Shown here in pieces: positions 33,424 to 41,799 of a DNA stretch of 45,743 nucleotides (positions are counted from its first letter, which is position 1; each line of letters opens with the position of its first letter). Below the pieces are notes generated by a model. It did no database searches and was not told the origin of the DNA. It saw nothing but the letters and a program-made list of their open reading frames with translations. The stretch comes from an uncultured Clostridia bacterium (GTDB taxonomy: Bacteria > Bacillota > Clostridia > Christensenellales > Borkfalkiaceae), in assembly GCA_944368775.1 (NCBI GenBank), contig CALVXB010000006.1, forward strand, positions 72,196 to 117,938, read 5' to 3'. The position numbers were made by a program, and so were the translations under genes.

Positions 33424-33894
33424 ATGGCGGAAGAATTTATCATGACGCAGGAAGGCTACGACGAGGCGAAGGAGCGCCTCAAGTACCTGCAGACGCAAAA
33501 GAAAAAAGAGATCACCGAGCGGATCAAAGTGGCGCGCGGCTTCGGCGACCTGTCCGAAAACGCAGAGTACGACGCGGCCAAAAACGAAGAGGCGCTCAAC
33601 GAAAGCGAGATCCGCGAGCTGGAAAATAAGATCAAAAACGCGAAGATCATGGCCGAAAGCACGGACAACTCCAAGGTGCACTTCGGCAACACGGTCACGG
33701 TGTACGACTACGACCTCGAAGAGACGGTCACCTACAAGATCATGGGTTCGACGGAAGCGGATCCCGAAAAGAACATCGTCAGCATCGATTCTCCCTTCGG
33801 GTCGGCGCTGGTCGGCGCGCGCTGCGGCGACAAAGTCACCGTCCACGCCCCCAACGGCTTCGACTACGAGGTCGAGATCAAAGAGATCCGCTGA
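33424..33894 (+). CDS. greA: Transcription elongation factor GreA
   Basis: 156 residues from ATG 33424. An N-terminal coiled coil (about 1-75) carries the acidic tip DLSENAEYDAAKNEE, which enters the RNA polymerase secondary channel. The C-terminal FKBP-like domain ends in NGFDYEVEIKEI. It stimulates cleavage of backtracked RNA. A longer in-frame start overlaps the promoter and is rejected. Confidence 0.97.
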   Translation: MAEEFIMTQEGYDEAKERLKYLQTQKKKEITERIKVARGFGDLSENAEYDAAKNEEALNESEIRELENKIKNAKIMAESTDNSKVHFGNTVTVYDYDLEETVTYKIMGSTEADPEKNIVSIDSPFGSALVGARCGDKVTVHAPNGFDYEVEIKEIR

Positions 33895-33911
33895 CCGCGG
33901 AGAGGTAGCGT

Positions 33912-35279
33912 ATGATCGGCCTGCGCAGCAAACTGCATATCTACGGCGCGCTGCGCGGCTACCGGGCGGGCCCTGCGGCGCGCTTCCACATGCCCGGGCA
34001 CAAGGGCAGGCGTCTGCCCTGCGCGCGCGCACCCTTCGACATCACCGAGCTGCCCTTTTCCGGCTGCCTCGAAGACGCCTCCGGCGTCATCGGCCGCGCG
34101 CAGGAGGACGTCGCGCAGCTTTTGGGCGCCGCCTTTGCAGAAATTTTGACGGACGGCTCGACCGCCGGCGTGTACGGCATGATATACGCGGCCGGGCGTG
34201 CGGGCGCGCGCAAGGTCATCTTGCCGCGCAACGCCCACAAGAGCGCCTATAACGCCTGCGCCGTGCTCGGCATCGAGCCGGTCGCGCTGGCAAACCCCGC
34301 GCAGGGGGGCGCGTTCCTGCCGCCGACCGCGGCGCAGTTCGCGGCCGCGCTGGATGCAGAAGGGGAGGGCTGCGCGGTGCTCGTCACCTCGCCCGACTAC
34401 TTCGGCGTCTGTGCAGACCTTCCCGCCCTGCGCAAGCTGTGCGACGAAAAGGGCGCGCTGCTGCTCGCAGACGGCGCGCACGGCGCATTCATGCGCTTCG
34501 ATACCGCCGCGGCGGGCAAGTACGCGGGGCGCTTCGCCGACCTGTGGGTGGACGGCTCGCACAAGACCATGCCCACCCTCACGCAGGGCGCGCTGCTGTG
34601 CGGCAGAGACCGCCGCCTGCACGGCCACGTGCGCGAGGCGCTCGATCTCTTCCGCACGACCAGCCCCTCCTACCCGATCATGGCGTCCGTCGAGTACGGC
34701 GTCAAGTTCATGGCGGAGCGGGGCGCGGCGCTGTGCGCGCGGGTGCGCGCTGACCTGGCCAAAGCGCGCGAGATCTTGCTCAACGCGGGCATCGCCTGCC
34801 TCCCGTCGGACACGCTCGTGCTCGCGCCCGACCTCGGCACGGCGGGGCTGTACCCGCACGAGATGGCGGCTGCGCTGCGCGCGCAGGGCATCTGGGCCGA
34901 GCTGGAGACGGACAGGCACATCGTATTTTATAATTCCCCGCTCACGCCGCGCGGCGCGCTCGCCCGCCTGGCAAAGCGGATGGCAAAGCTCGAAGAGCGC
35001 CTCCCGCGCAGCGCGGCGCTGCCCGCCGGGCCCGCCGCCTGCACCGAGCGCGCGGCGAGCTATTTAGAGGCGCTGCACGCCCCCTGCGAGTGGGTCCCTT
35101 TCGCGGAGGCGGTCGGCAGGGTGTGCGCGCGCAGCGCGGGCGTCACGCCCCCCTGCTACCCCGTCGCCCTCGCGGGCGAGCGCATCGGCGAGGAGGCGGC
35201 GCGCGCCCTCGAAGGGGCGGCGCATACCTTCGGAACGGAAGGCGGCAAGATCGCCGTCCTTTGCACGGAGCAGGCATGA
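33912..35279 (+). CDS. Orn/Lys/Arg decarboxylase-family PLP enzyme
   Basis: 455 residues. PLP lysine K218 in DGSHKTMPTLTQG; the N-terminal FHMPGHKGR motif; ADGAHGAF with the cofactor-contacting Asp. This is the short decarboxylase form without an N-terminal wing domain that Firmicutes often encode just before tmk (YaaO-like). Its substrate is likely a basic amino acid, but the tmk-linked members are poorly characterised. It ends in an ATGA overlap with tmk. Confidence 0.9.
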   Translation: MIGLRSKLHIYGALRGYRAGPAARFHMPGHKGRRLPCARAPFDITELPFSGCLEDASGVIGRAQEDVAQLLGAAFAEILTDGSTAGVYGMIYAAGRAGARKVILPRNAHKSAYNACAVLGIEPVALANPAQGGAFLPPTAAQFAAALDAEGEGCAVLVTSPDYFGVCADLPALRKLCDEKGALLLADGAHGAFMRFDTAAAGKYAGRFADLWVDGSHKTMPTLTQGALLCGRDRRLHGHVREALDLFRTTSPSYPIMASVEYGVKFMAERGAALCARVRADLAKAREILLNAGIACLPSDTLVLAPDLGTAGLYPHEMAAALRAQGIWAELETDRHIVFYNSPLTPRGALARLAKRMAKLEERLPRSAALPAGPAACTERAASYLEALHAPCEWVPFAEAVGRVCARSAGVTPPCYPVALAGERIGEEAARALEGAAHTFGTEGGKIAVLCTEQA

Positions 35280-35902
35280 AAGGAAAGTTTATCACGTTTG
35301 AAGGCTGCGAGGGGGCGGGCAAGTCCACGCAGATGCGCTTTTTGTCCGCCTATCTCACCGAGCGCGGCATCCCGCACATCGTCACGCGCGAGCCGGGCGG
35401 CAGCGACATCTCCGAGGCCATCCGCAAGGTCATCCTCGACGGCCGCTTCACCGCCATGACGGACGAGTGTGAGGCGCTCTTGTATGCCGCCGCGCGCGCC
35501 CAGCATTTGGCGGACACCGTCGCCCCCGCGCTCGCGGCGGGCAAAACGGTGCTGTGCGACCGCTACATCTTCTCCTCCTACGCCTATCAGGGGTACGGAA
35601 GGGGTCTCGGCCGCCGCTTTTTGCAAGACATCAACAGTTACGCCGTCGCGCAGTTTATGCCCGACGTCGCCCTGTTTTTAGACATCCCGCCCGCCCGCGC
35701 GTTTGAACGCAAACACGGCGCCGACCGCGAGGACCGCATCGAGCAGGCGGGCGCCGACTTCCACCGCCGCGTGTACGAGGGGTACCTGCGCCTGGCGGAG
35801 GAATATCCCGAAATTTTGGTGCGCGTCGACTGTTCGGGCACCAAGTTCGAGACCAAAGACAAGATCGCGCAGCTCCTGCGGGCGCGCGGCCTGATCGGGT
35901 AG
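35276..35902 (+). CDS. tmk: Thymidylate kinase
   Basis: 208 residues from ATG 35276, overlapping the decarboxylase stop. P-loop GCEGAGKS at 10-17; TREPGGSD; DRYIFSSYAYQG; a LID-like ADREDRIE. It phosphorylates dTMP to dTDP. The P-loop has Cys-Glu where most TMP kinases have x-Asp. Confidence 0.96.
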   Translation: MKGKFITFEGCEGAGKSTQMRFLSAYLTERGIPHIVTREPGGSDISEAIRKVILDGRFTAMTDECEALLYAAARAQHLADTVAPALAAGKTVLCDRYIFSSYAYQGYGRGLGRRFLQDINSYAVAQFMPDVALFLDIPPARAFERKHGADREDRIEQAGADFHRRVYEGYLRLAEEYPEILVRVDCSGTKFETKDKIAQLLRARGLIG

Positions 35903-35909
35903 GCGGGGC

Positions 35910-36839
35910 ATGGATATCTTTTCCGGCAGCCTCCCGTACCGCATGGTCGCGGCGGACGCGGCAAACGGCCGCCTCGCGCACGCCTACCTGCTCGTCTGCC
36001 CCGACGAGCAAAACCTGCGCCCCTTTTTGAAGCAGCTCGCAAAGCTCATCCTGCGCGCGGACGCGCGCGCCTGCCGCCTCATCGACGAGGAGCGCTACGC
36101 CGACTGCCGCATCTTCCCCGCAGAGGGGGAGCGCGCGGGCGTCGCCGAGGTCAAGGCGCTGCTCGAGGACTGCTACATCAAGCCCGCGGAGGGGGAGTGC
36201 AAGCTGTTCGTGCTCGACCGCGTGCACGCCATGCTCGCCCCCGCGCAGAACAAGCTGCTCAAGGTGCTCGAAGAGCCGCCCGCAAACGTCTATTTTCTGC
36301 TCGGCGCCGCCAGCGAGTTCCCCGTGCTGCCCACGGTGCGCTCGCGCGCGCGCAAGCTCGAGCTGTTCGCCTTTACCGAGGAGGCCATCGAGGCGCACAT
36401 CCGCCGCAAGTACCCGCATCGCACAGACGCGCGCGAGATCGCGGCCCTCTCGGGCGGCGCGCTCGGCCGGGCGGAGCAGCTCGCCGAGGGCGGCTCGCTT
36501 TCGGGCGCGGGCGAGGAGGCGGCGCGCTTTTTGCTCACCCTGTCGCCCGCGGGCATCCCCGCGGCGGCGCGGCAGTACGCGGGCAAGGAGGAGTGCGCCC
36601 GCTTTTTGCCCCTGCTGCGGCTGGCATTGCGCGACGCGCTGCTCATCCGCCTGGGCAAGGGCGCGCTCACCCTCGGCGGCGAGAGCGAACCGCTGCGCCG
36701 GGCGGCGGAGCGGTACTCGGCCGAGCAGCTCGTGCGCGCGCTCGACCTGCTCGCCCAAACGGAAAAAAATCTCAAAAATAACGCCAATGCGGCCATGAGT
36801 TTAGAAGCTCTGTTCGTCGGGATCGTGGAGGGAAGATGA
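35910..36839 (+). CDS. holB: DNA polymerase III delta-prime subunit
   Basis: 309 residues. AAA+ fold without a usable P-loop, as expected for delta-prime, which is a stator in the clamp loader. NGRLAHAYLL and APAQNKLLKVLEEPP are diagnostic. The SRC motif is read as VRSRARKLEL, so the Cys is replaced by Ala. It ends in an ATGA overlap with ricT. Confidence 0.9.
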   Translation: MDIFSGSLPYRMVAADAANGRLAHAYLLVCPDEQNLRPFLKQLAKLILRADARACRLIDEERYADCRIFPAEGERAGVAEVKALLEDCYIKPAEGECKLFVLDRVHAMLAPAQNKLLKVLEEPPANVYFLLGAASEFPVLPTVRSRARKLELFAFTEEAIEAHIRRKYPHRTDAREIAALSGGALGRAEQLAEGGSLSGAGEEAARFLLTLSPAGIPAAARQYAGKEECARFLPLLRLALRDALLIRLGKGALTLGGESEPLRRAAERYSAEQLVRALDLLAQTEKNLKNNANAAMSLEALFVGIVEGR

Positions 36840-38083
36840 AAGTTATCGGCATCAAGTTCAAAGACGGGGGTAAGGTGTACTACTTCGCCCCCAACGAAAG
36901 CGAAAATTACGAAGAGGGGATGCAGGTCGTCGTCGAGACGAGCAAGAGCACCGAGTTCGCGTACGTCGCCTTCCTCCCCAAAGAGGTAGACGACGCCGAA
37001 GTCGTGCAGCCGCTCAAGCCCATCCTGCGCATCGCCACCGACCGCGACCGCGAGCAGGTGCGCCGCAACGCCGAGCGCAAGCCGCAGGCGATGAAGATCG
37101 CGCAGGAAAAGATCGAAAAGCATGGCCTGAAGATGAAGCTGATCGACTGCGAGTTCGCCTTTGACGGCAACAAGGTCGTCTTCTACTTCGCGGCGGAAGG
37201 GCGCGTCGACTTCCGCGAGTTGGTCAAAGACCTCGCCTCCACCTTCCGCATCCGCATCGAGCTGCGGCAGGTCGGCATCCGCGACGAGACCCGCCTGCTC
37301 GGCGGCCTCGGCCCCTGCGGCCGCGAGTGCTGCTGCGCGGGTGCCCTGCCCGAGTTCCGCAAAGTCTCCATCAAAATGGCCAAGGTGCAGGGCCTCTCCC
37401 TCAACCCGGGCAAGATCAGCGGCCTGTGCGGCCGCCTGATGTGCTGCCTCGGCTACGAAAACGACTACTACGCCGAGGCGTCCAAAAAGATGCCCAAAGT
37501 CGGCTCGGAGGTCGCCACCCCCGAGGGCCGCGGCACCGTCGTCTCCGACAATATGCTCAAAATGACCGTCCGCGTCAAGATCGAAAAGGACGGCGCCCTC
37601 GTCTACCGCGACTTCTCCGTCGACGACATACGCTTTAAGAGCAAAAAAGAGGAGCCGCATGCAGAGGGGGATGAAGAAGACGTGCTCCCGCCCGAACTTG
37701 CAGAGGACGCCCCCGCCCCCGAACAGCGCGAGCGCCCGCATAAAGAGCGCGCCCCCCGCGAGGGACGGCGCGATAAGGAAGAAGCCCGCAAAGAGGGCCG
37801 CCGCAGCCGCAGAGAAAAGGGCGAACAGAAGGGCGAGCGCGAGGGCCGCGACCGCGCAGATAAAGAGCGCCCGCAGGGCGAACGCCCGCCGCGCGGAGAA
37901 GCCGAACCGCGCGAGCGTCAGGGCCGCCGCGGCAAGGGCCGCCGCAATCGCGAAGAGCGCGGCGAGCAGCGCGAGCGGCAAGACCGCCCCGCCCGCGAAC
38001 ATAAGGAGCGTTCTGGCGGCAAAGAGGGCGCAGGAGAGGCGCGCCCGCCGCAAAACGAGCGCCCCGCCCCGCAGGGAGAGTAA
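36836..38083 (+). CDS. ricT: RicT/YaaT (PSP1-family) RNase Y specificity factor with charged tail
   Basis: 415 residues. The PSP1 core (1 to about 270) carries the cysteine clusters GPCGRECCCAG (about 160-170) and GLCGRLMCCLGYE (about 196-208), which in B. subtilis RicT/A/F bind 4Fe-4S clusters. RicT joins RicA and RicF to direct RNase Y cleavage of mRNA. Residues about 275-415 are an extra Arg/Glu/Lys/Gly-rich, probably disordered tail, absent from the usual protein of about 275 residues. It may bind RNA. The holB-ricT order is standard in Firmicutes. Confidence 0.93.
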   Translation: MKVIGIKFKDGGKVYYFAPNESENYEEGMQVVVETSKSTEFAYVAFLPKEVDDAEVVQPLKPILRIATDRDREQVRRNAERKPQAMKIAQEKIEKHGLKMKLIDCEFAFDGNKVVFYFAAEGRVDFRELVKDLASTFRIRIELRQVGIRDETRLLGGLGPCGRECCCAGALPEFRKVSIKMAKVQGLSLNPGKISGLCGRLMCCLGYENDYYAEASKKMPKVGSEVATPEGRGTVVSDNMLKMTVRVKIEKDGALVYRDFSVDDIRFKSKKEEPHAEGDEEDVLPPELAEDAPAPEQRERPHKERAPREGRRDKEEARKEGRRSRREKGEQKGEREGRDRADKERPQGERPPRGEAEPRERQGRRGKGRRNREERGEQRERQDRPAREHKERSGGKEGAGEARPPQNERPAPQGE

Positions 38084-38153
38084 GGTTTTTGGTCAAACGG
38101 ACGCTCTTGCGCGCAGTTTTCAAAAAAATCGTTGAAAAATCTGCGGCAATTTC

Positions 38154-38182
38154 TTTACTAATCGCAAAAGTTATGGTATAAT
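38154..38182 (+). promoter_or_regulatory. Promoter of the ferredoxin gene
   Basis: TTTACT (38154-38159), 17-nt spacer, TATAAT (38177-38182). The -35 is weak and the -10 perfect. It may also feed the tRNA unless the terminator at 38425-38460 stops it. Confidence 0.7.
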
Positions 38183-38227
38183 ATTTGCAACGGTAGGACG
38201 TTATAACAGAGTCGGAGGTAAAAAGAA

Positions 38228-38401
38228 ATGGCACATAAAATTTCTTCGGAATGCATCTCCTGCGGCGCTTGCGCAGATACCTGCCCGGTAAGCGCGATCT
38301 CTCAGGGCGATACGCAGTATCAGATCGATCCGGACGTTTGCATCGATTGCGGCGCTTGCGAAGAAGGCTGCCCCGTCGGCGCGATCAAGCCGGAAGAGTA
38401 A
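38228..38401 (+). CDS. Small 2[4Fe-4S] ferredoxin
   Basis: 57 residues from ATG 38228 after CGGAGGT. Two CxxCxxCxxxCP-type clusters: C9, C12, C15, C19 and C38, C41, C44, C48. This is a clostridial-type low-potential electron carrier. The sequence is acidic with no extra domain. Monocistronic, with its own promoter and terminator. Confidence 0.96.
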   Translation: MAHKISSECISCGACADTCPVSAISQGDTQYQIDPDVCIDCGACEEGCPVGAIKPEE

Positions 38402-38424
38402 TTCAAACAAAAGCAAAACAGGCT

Positions 38425-38460
38425 GCGCGGGGCGTCGCCCCGCGCAAGCTGTGTTTTTTT
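38425..38460 (+). terminator. Terminator of the ferredoxin gene
   Basis: GCGCGGGGC / GCCCCGCGC (38425-38433 / 38437-38445) with flanking partial pairing and seven T at 38454-38460. It ends one base before the tRNA gene. Confidence 0.92.
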
Positions 38461-38461
38461 C

Positions 38462-38537
38462 GGGGATATAGCTCATCTGGTAGAGCGCTTGAATGGCATT
38501 CAAGAGGTGGACGGTTCGAGTCCGTTTATCTCCACCA
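38462..38537 (+). tRNA. tRNA-Ala (anticodon GGC)
   Basis: 76 nt with encoded CCA. Acceptor stem GGGGATA / TATCTCC; D arm GCTC...GAGC; anticodon stem CTTGA / TCAAG with loop ATGGCAT, giving GGC; T arm with GGTTCGAGTCC. The overall sequence matches the Clostridia tRNA-Ala(GGC) type. Its only visible upstream promoter is that of the ferredoxin gene, separated from it by a terminator. Confidence 0.95.
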
Positions 38538-38579
38538 AAAAAGAGAGGGTACCGATGGTACCCTCTCTTTTTTGGTGGA
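38531..38579 (+). terminator. Perfect 23-bp hairpin that includes the tRNA 3' end
   Basis: 38531-38553 is perfectly complementary to 38557-38579 around the loop GAT. The core GAGAGGGTACC / GGTACCCTCTC, then TTTTTT, forms a strong terminator. The outer seven pairs use the tRNA's own TCCACCA, so full hairpin formation would compete with the acceptor stem. Confidence 0.85.
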
Positions 38580-38600
38580 GCTGCATAGGAATCGAGCAGG

Positions 38601-38647
38601 TCGCGAAGCGAGCTGTTCGTGCGCGAAGCGCTTTGCGGCGAAGCCGC
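38601..38647. other. Three consecutive GAA-triloop mini-hairpins
   Basis: TCGC-GAA-GCGA (38601-38611), GCGC-GAA-GCGC (38621-38631) and GCGGC-GAA-GCCGC (38635-38647). GCGAAGC hairpins are known to be exceptionally stable in DNA. They lie between the tRNA hairpin and the duplicated tRNA end. No gene was recognised here; the open frame that crosses the tRNA is not credible. Confidence 0.7.
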
Positions 38648-38652
38648 AAGCC

Positions 38653-38721
38653 CCGTTTATCTCCACCAAAAAAAAGGGAGTACCTTTGGGGGCTTCCTCT
38701 ATTTTAGTGGAGGAGAACGAG
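38653..38721 (+). repeat. Duplicated tRNA-Ala 3' end with degenerate hairpin
   Basis: 38653-38673 repeats 38522-38542 (21 nt, the T-arm end through CCA and the A run) exactly, 131 bp downstream. It is followed by an imperfect hairpin of the same shape (TCCACC...AGTGGA). This is a remnant of duplication or an attachment-site-like direct repeat. Confidence 0.75.
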
Positions 38722-38759
38722 CCGCGCGAGGAGAACCTTCTTCTATACCCTTCAAACGC

Positions 38760-38788
38760 TTGACAAACGGGGCGCGGGCGGGTATAAC
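38760..38788 (+). promoter_or_regulatory. Promoter of the histidine phosphatase gene
   Basis: TTGACA (38760-38765), 17-nt spacer, TATAAC (38783-38788). Confidence 0.85.
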
Positions 38789-38831
38789 GGTGAGAGAGAA
38801 AAACAGAGGGCTTTGCCCTCACGGAGGACAG

Positions 38832-39608
38832 ATGCAGGCAGACAGCAAGGCGGCCGGGCCGGAAGGCGCGGCGGAAGGGCAAAAAGATACAAGAGAGCGC
38901 CGCAGCGCGCCCGCGGCGGCAGAAGGGCAGGGTGCGGCAGAGCGGGTCGGTGCGCCCGCGGCGGATACGGCGCGGCTGCTGCTCGTTCGGCACGGGCAGA
39001 GCCTCTCCAACGTGGGCGGCGTGTTCACGGGGCAGACGGACGTGCCCCTCTCGGCGCTGGGAGAAAAGCAGGCGGCGGCGCTGTGCGGCTACCTCTTGCG
39101 CACCTACATCATCGACGCCGTCTATGCGAGCGACTTGCAGCGCGCCGTGGCGACGGTGCAGTCGACGGCGGACGCGCTCGGGCTGCCCATCCGCCGCGAG
39201 CGGGCGCTGCGCGAGATCGACGGCGGCGCGTGGGAGGGGGAGCCGGTCTCCTTCATCGCGCAGCATTACGCCGCCGACTACGCCCTTTGGCGGGAGGATA
39301 TCGGCCTCGCCCGCTGTACGGGCGGCGAATCGATGCGCGCGCTGCAGGCGCGGGCGGCGGCAGCGGTCGGCGGCATCGCCGCGCGCAGCCTCGGCAAGAC
39401 GGTGCTCATCGCGACGCACGCCGCCTTTCTGCGCGCCCTGCTGTGTTATTGGCAGAATGTGCCCCTCGAGGGGATGAAGGACGTGCCGTGGGTTCCCAAC
39501 GCTTCGGTGACGGAGGTGCTTTGGCGGGAGAAGGAAGCGCCTGTCGTGCGCCCGGCAGAATATTCCTTCCTGCACGGGCAGGTGACCCGCCTCGCCTCGG
39601 GCATCTGA
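38832..39608 (+). CDS. Histidine phosphatase (phosphoglycerate-mutase-like)
   Basis: 258 residues from ATG 38832 after ACGGAGGA. The catalytic RHGQS is near 51-55; REIDGGAWEG carries the acid residue; a second histidine lies in ATHAAFLR. The first 45 residues are Ala/Glu/Arg-rich, unlike any catalytic region, and may be disordered; a later start is possible but no later ribosome binding site is better. Small size fits PhoE/CobC/GpmB-like phosphatases rather than glycolytic dPGM. The substrate is unknown. Confidence 0.85.
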   Translation: MQADSKAAGPEGAAEGQKDTRERRSAPAAAEGQGAAERVGAPAADTARLLLVRHGQSLSNVGGVFTGQTDVPLSALGEKQAAALCGYLLRTYIIDAVYASDLQRAVATVQSTADALGLPIRRERALREIDGGAWEGEPVSFIAQHYAADYALWREDIGLARCTGGESMRALQARAAAAVGGIAARSLGKTVLIATHAAFLRALLCYWQNVPLEGMKDVPWVPNASVTEVLWREKEAPVVRPAEYSFLHGQVTRLASGI

Positions 39609-39659
39609 AAGGGATCGAGAGCGACGACGAAGGCGTGCCTTTCAAGATGCCGCAAAGAG

Positions 39660-39701
39660 AGACAACCCCGCGGTCGCTTGCGCGTGCCCGCGGGGTTGTC
39701 T
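39660..39701. terminator. Bidirectional terminator between the phosphatase and feoB
   Basis: A perfect 14-bp stem (AGACAACCCCGCGG and its complement) with a 14-nt loop. T-rich on both sides; it separates two convergent genes. Confidence 0.82.
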
Positions 39702-39753
39702 TTCAAATCGCGGAAATTTGTTTTGTCAGCTCAAAACAAATTTCGCGAGCGTT

Positions 39754-41799
39754 TTATATAATGAGACTCCCGATCTGGTAGACGGCGCAGGTGATCAGCC
39801 AGGCGACGGCCAGTTGGAAGAATACGGTGAACGCCGTCCAGCCCCAGCTCTTCGATTCCTTGTGGATGGTCGCGATGGTCGCGGCGCAGGGGATGTACAG
39901 CAGGCAGAAGATCATCAGGCAGAGGGCGTTGAAGGGGCCGAACCCGATGCCGCCGAGGGCGGCGGCGAAGGCGCTCATGCCCTCGGGCGAGCCGGCGTTG
40001 ACGATGCCGAAGAGCACCGCGCAGCTCGAGACGACCACTTCTTTCGCCGAGATGCCCGCGATGAGCGCGACGACGATCTGCCAGAAGCCCAGCCCGACGG
40101 GGATAAAGACGGGTACGAGCCATTGGCCGATGAGCGCGGCGAAGCTGTTTTCCATATTCGTCACGAAGCCGGCCGGGCCGAAGTAGAGCAGCACCCAGAT
40201 GATGAGCGTCGCCACGAGGATGGTGGTGCCCGCCTTCACGAGGTAGTCTTTGATCTTCTCCCACACATAGATGGACACCGTGCGCGCGTCGGGCAGCTTG
40301 TACTCGGGCAGCTCGATGATCAGGTAGTTGGCCGTCTTTTTGCGGTCGAAGAGGTGGATAACGGCGGTCACGGCGATGGCGACGACGATGCCGATGAGGT
40401 ACATGGAGTAGGCGACGACCATCGCGTACTGCGCAAAGAACATCTCCGCGAAGAGGATATAGATGGTCAGCCGCGCGTTGCAGCTCATAAAGGGGGTCAC
40501 CAGCATGACCTTGTAGCGGTCGCGCTTGCTTTCGAGCGCGCGCGAGGCCATGATGGCGGGCACGGTGCAGCCGAAGCCGAGCAGCATGGGGATGAACGCC
40601 TTGCCCGAGAGGCCCAGCTTGCTCATGATCCCCTCCATCACATACGCCACGCGCGCCATGTAGCCGCTGTCTTCGAGGAAGGCGAGGGCGAGGAAGAGGA
40701 TCAGGATGTTCGGCAAAAAGGTGATGATCGTTCCGACGCCCGCGATGATGCCGTCGACGACGAGCGAGGTGACGATCTCGTGCGCGCCGATGCTCTGCAG
40801 CCCGGCGCTCGCCGCGTCGGAAAGCGCCCCGATGCCCAGTTCAAACAAACTCTTGATGGCGTCCCCCACGAAGAAGGTGAGGAAGAAGATGAGCGCCATC
40901 ACCCCGAGGAAGATGGGGATGCTCCAGATGCGGTGGGTGAGCACGCGGTCGAGCGCCTCGGTCAGGCGGTCCTGCCGCTGCTTGTGCACGAGCACCTCGC
41001 GGATGATCTCGTCGATGAAGTCGTACTTTTGGTTGATGATCTCCGATTCGTAGCTCTTATCCAGCACGTCGGGCAGGTCTACGGGGTACTTTTCGCAGAT
41101 CTCCTTGTCCTGTTCGAGCAGCTTGAGGGCGTGCCAGCGCTTGTTGACGAGGTCGGGGTACTTTTTGTCGAGGGCGGCGATGACGGCGTCGATCTTGTCC
41201 TCCATCTCGTCCGAGTACACCATCGCGTATTCCTTGTGGTGGTCGTGGCGGTGGTGCGATACGCTCGTGTGCTCGTGCACCAGCGTGTCGGGCGCGGTGT
41301 GCCCCTTGTGGTGCACGGCGGCATGCAGCAGGATGTCCAGCCCCCGCCGCTTGCGCGCGGAGACGGGCACCACCGGGATGCCCAGCATCTCGGGTAGGCG
41401 GTGCATGTCGATCTCCATGCCCCGCTTGGTCACGATGTCCATCATGTTCAGCGCCAGCACGACCGGCTTTTGCAGCTCGAGCAGCTGCAGCGTCAGGTAC
41501 AGGCTGCGCTCGAGGGCGGAGGCGTCCGCCACGTTGATGACGACGTCTACCTCGTCGCTGAGGATGAACTGCCGCGCCACCGTCTCTTCCATCGTGTACG
41601 AGGTCAGGCTGTATGTGCCGGGCAGGTCGACGAGGTGGATCTGCATATCATGGTCGCGGATGGTGCCTTCCACCTTTTCGACGGTCACGCCCGGCCAGTT
41701 CGCCACCTTCAGGTTTGCACCCGTATAGGCGTTGAACAGCGTCGTCTTGCCGCAGTTGGGGTTGCCGATGAACCCGATGGTCATGTCATGCGCGCCCAT
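39754..41799 (-). CDS. feoB: Ferrous iron transport protein B
   Basis: 681 residues. N-terminal G domain: G1 GNPNCGKT (12-19), G3 DLPGTYSL, G4 NMMD. Then a helical linker and a membrane permease with Gate-type repeats and GFGCTVPAI. A His-rich loop, VHEHTSVSHHRHDHHKE, near 170-188 joins the G domain to the rest and may bind metal. Two starts are possible: 41799 (GGGGTGA upstream, 14-nt overlap with feoA), chosen here, or 41784 (MTIGFIG), which lacks a good site. Confidence 0.95.
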   Translation of the reverse strand: MGAHDMTIGFIGNPNCGKTTLFNAYTGANLKVANWPGVTVEKVEGTIRDHDMQIHLVDLPGTYSLTSYTMEETVARQFILSDEVDVVINVADASALERSLYLTLQLLELQKPVVLALNMMDIVTKRGMEIDMHRLPEMLGIPVVPVSARKRRGLDILLHAAVHHKGHTAPDTLVHEHTSVSHHRHDHHKEYAMVYSDEMEDKIDAVIAALDKKYPDLVNKRWHALKLLEQDKEICEKYPVDLPDVLDKSYESEIINQKYDFIDEIIREVLVHKQRQDRLTEALDRVLTHRIWSIPIFLGVMALIFFLTFFVGDAIKSLFELGIGALSDAASAGLQSIGAHEIVTSLVVDGIIAGVGTIITFLPNILILFLALAFLEDSGYMARVAYVMEGIMSKLGLSGKAFIPMLLGFGCTVPAIMASRALESKRDRYKVMLVTPFMSCNARLTIYILFAEMFFAQYAMVVAYSMYLIGIVVAIAVTAVIHLFDRKKTANYLIIELPEYKLPDARTVSIYVWEKIKDYLVKAGTTILVATLIIWVLLYFGPAGFVTNMENSFAALIGQWLVPVFIPVGLGFWQIVVALIAGISAKEVVVSSCAVLFGIVNAGSPEGMSAFAAALGGIGFGPFNALCLMIFCLLYIPCAATIATIHKESKSWGWTAFTVFFQLAVAWLITCAVYQIGSLII

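Noticed and set aside
38251..38763. Open frame crossing the ferredoxin gene, tRNA and hairpins
   Set aside because: It translates a tRNA (SSSGRALEWHSRGGRFES), a well-known kind of false protein.
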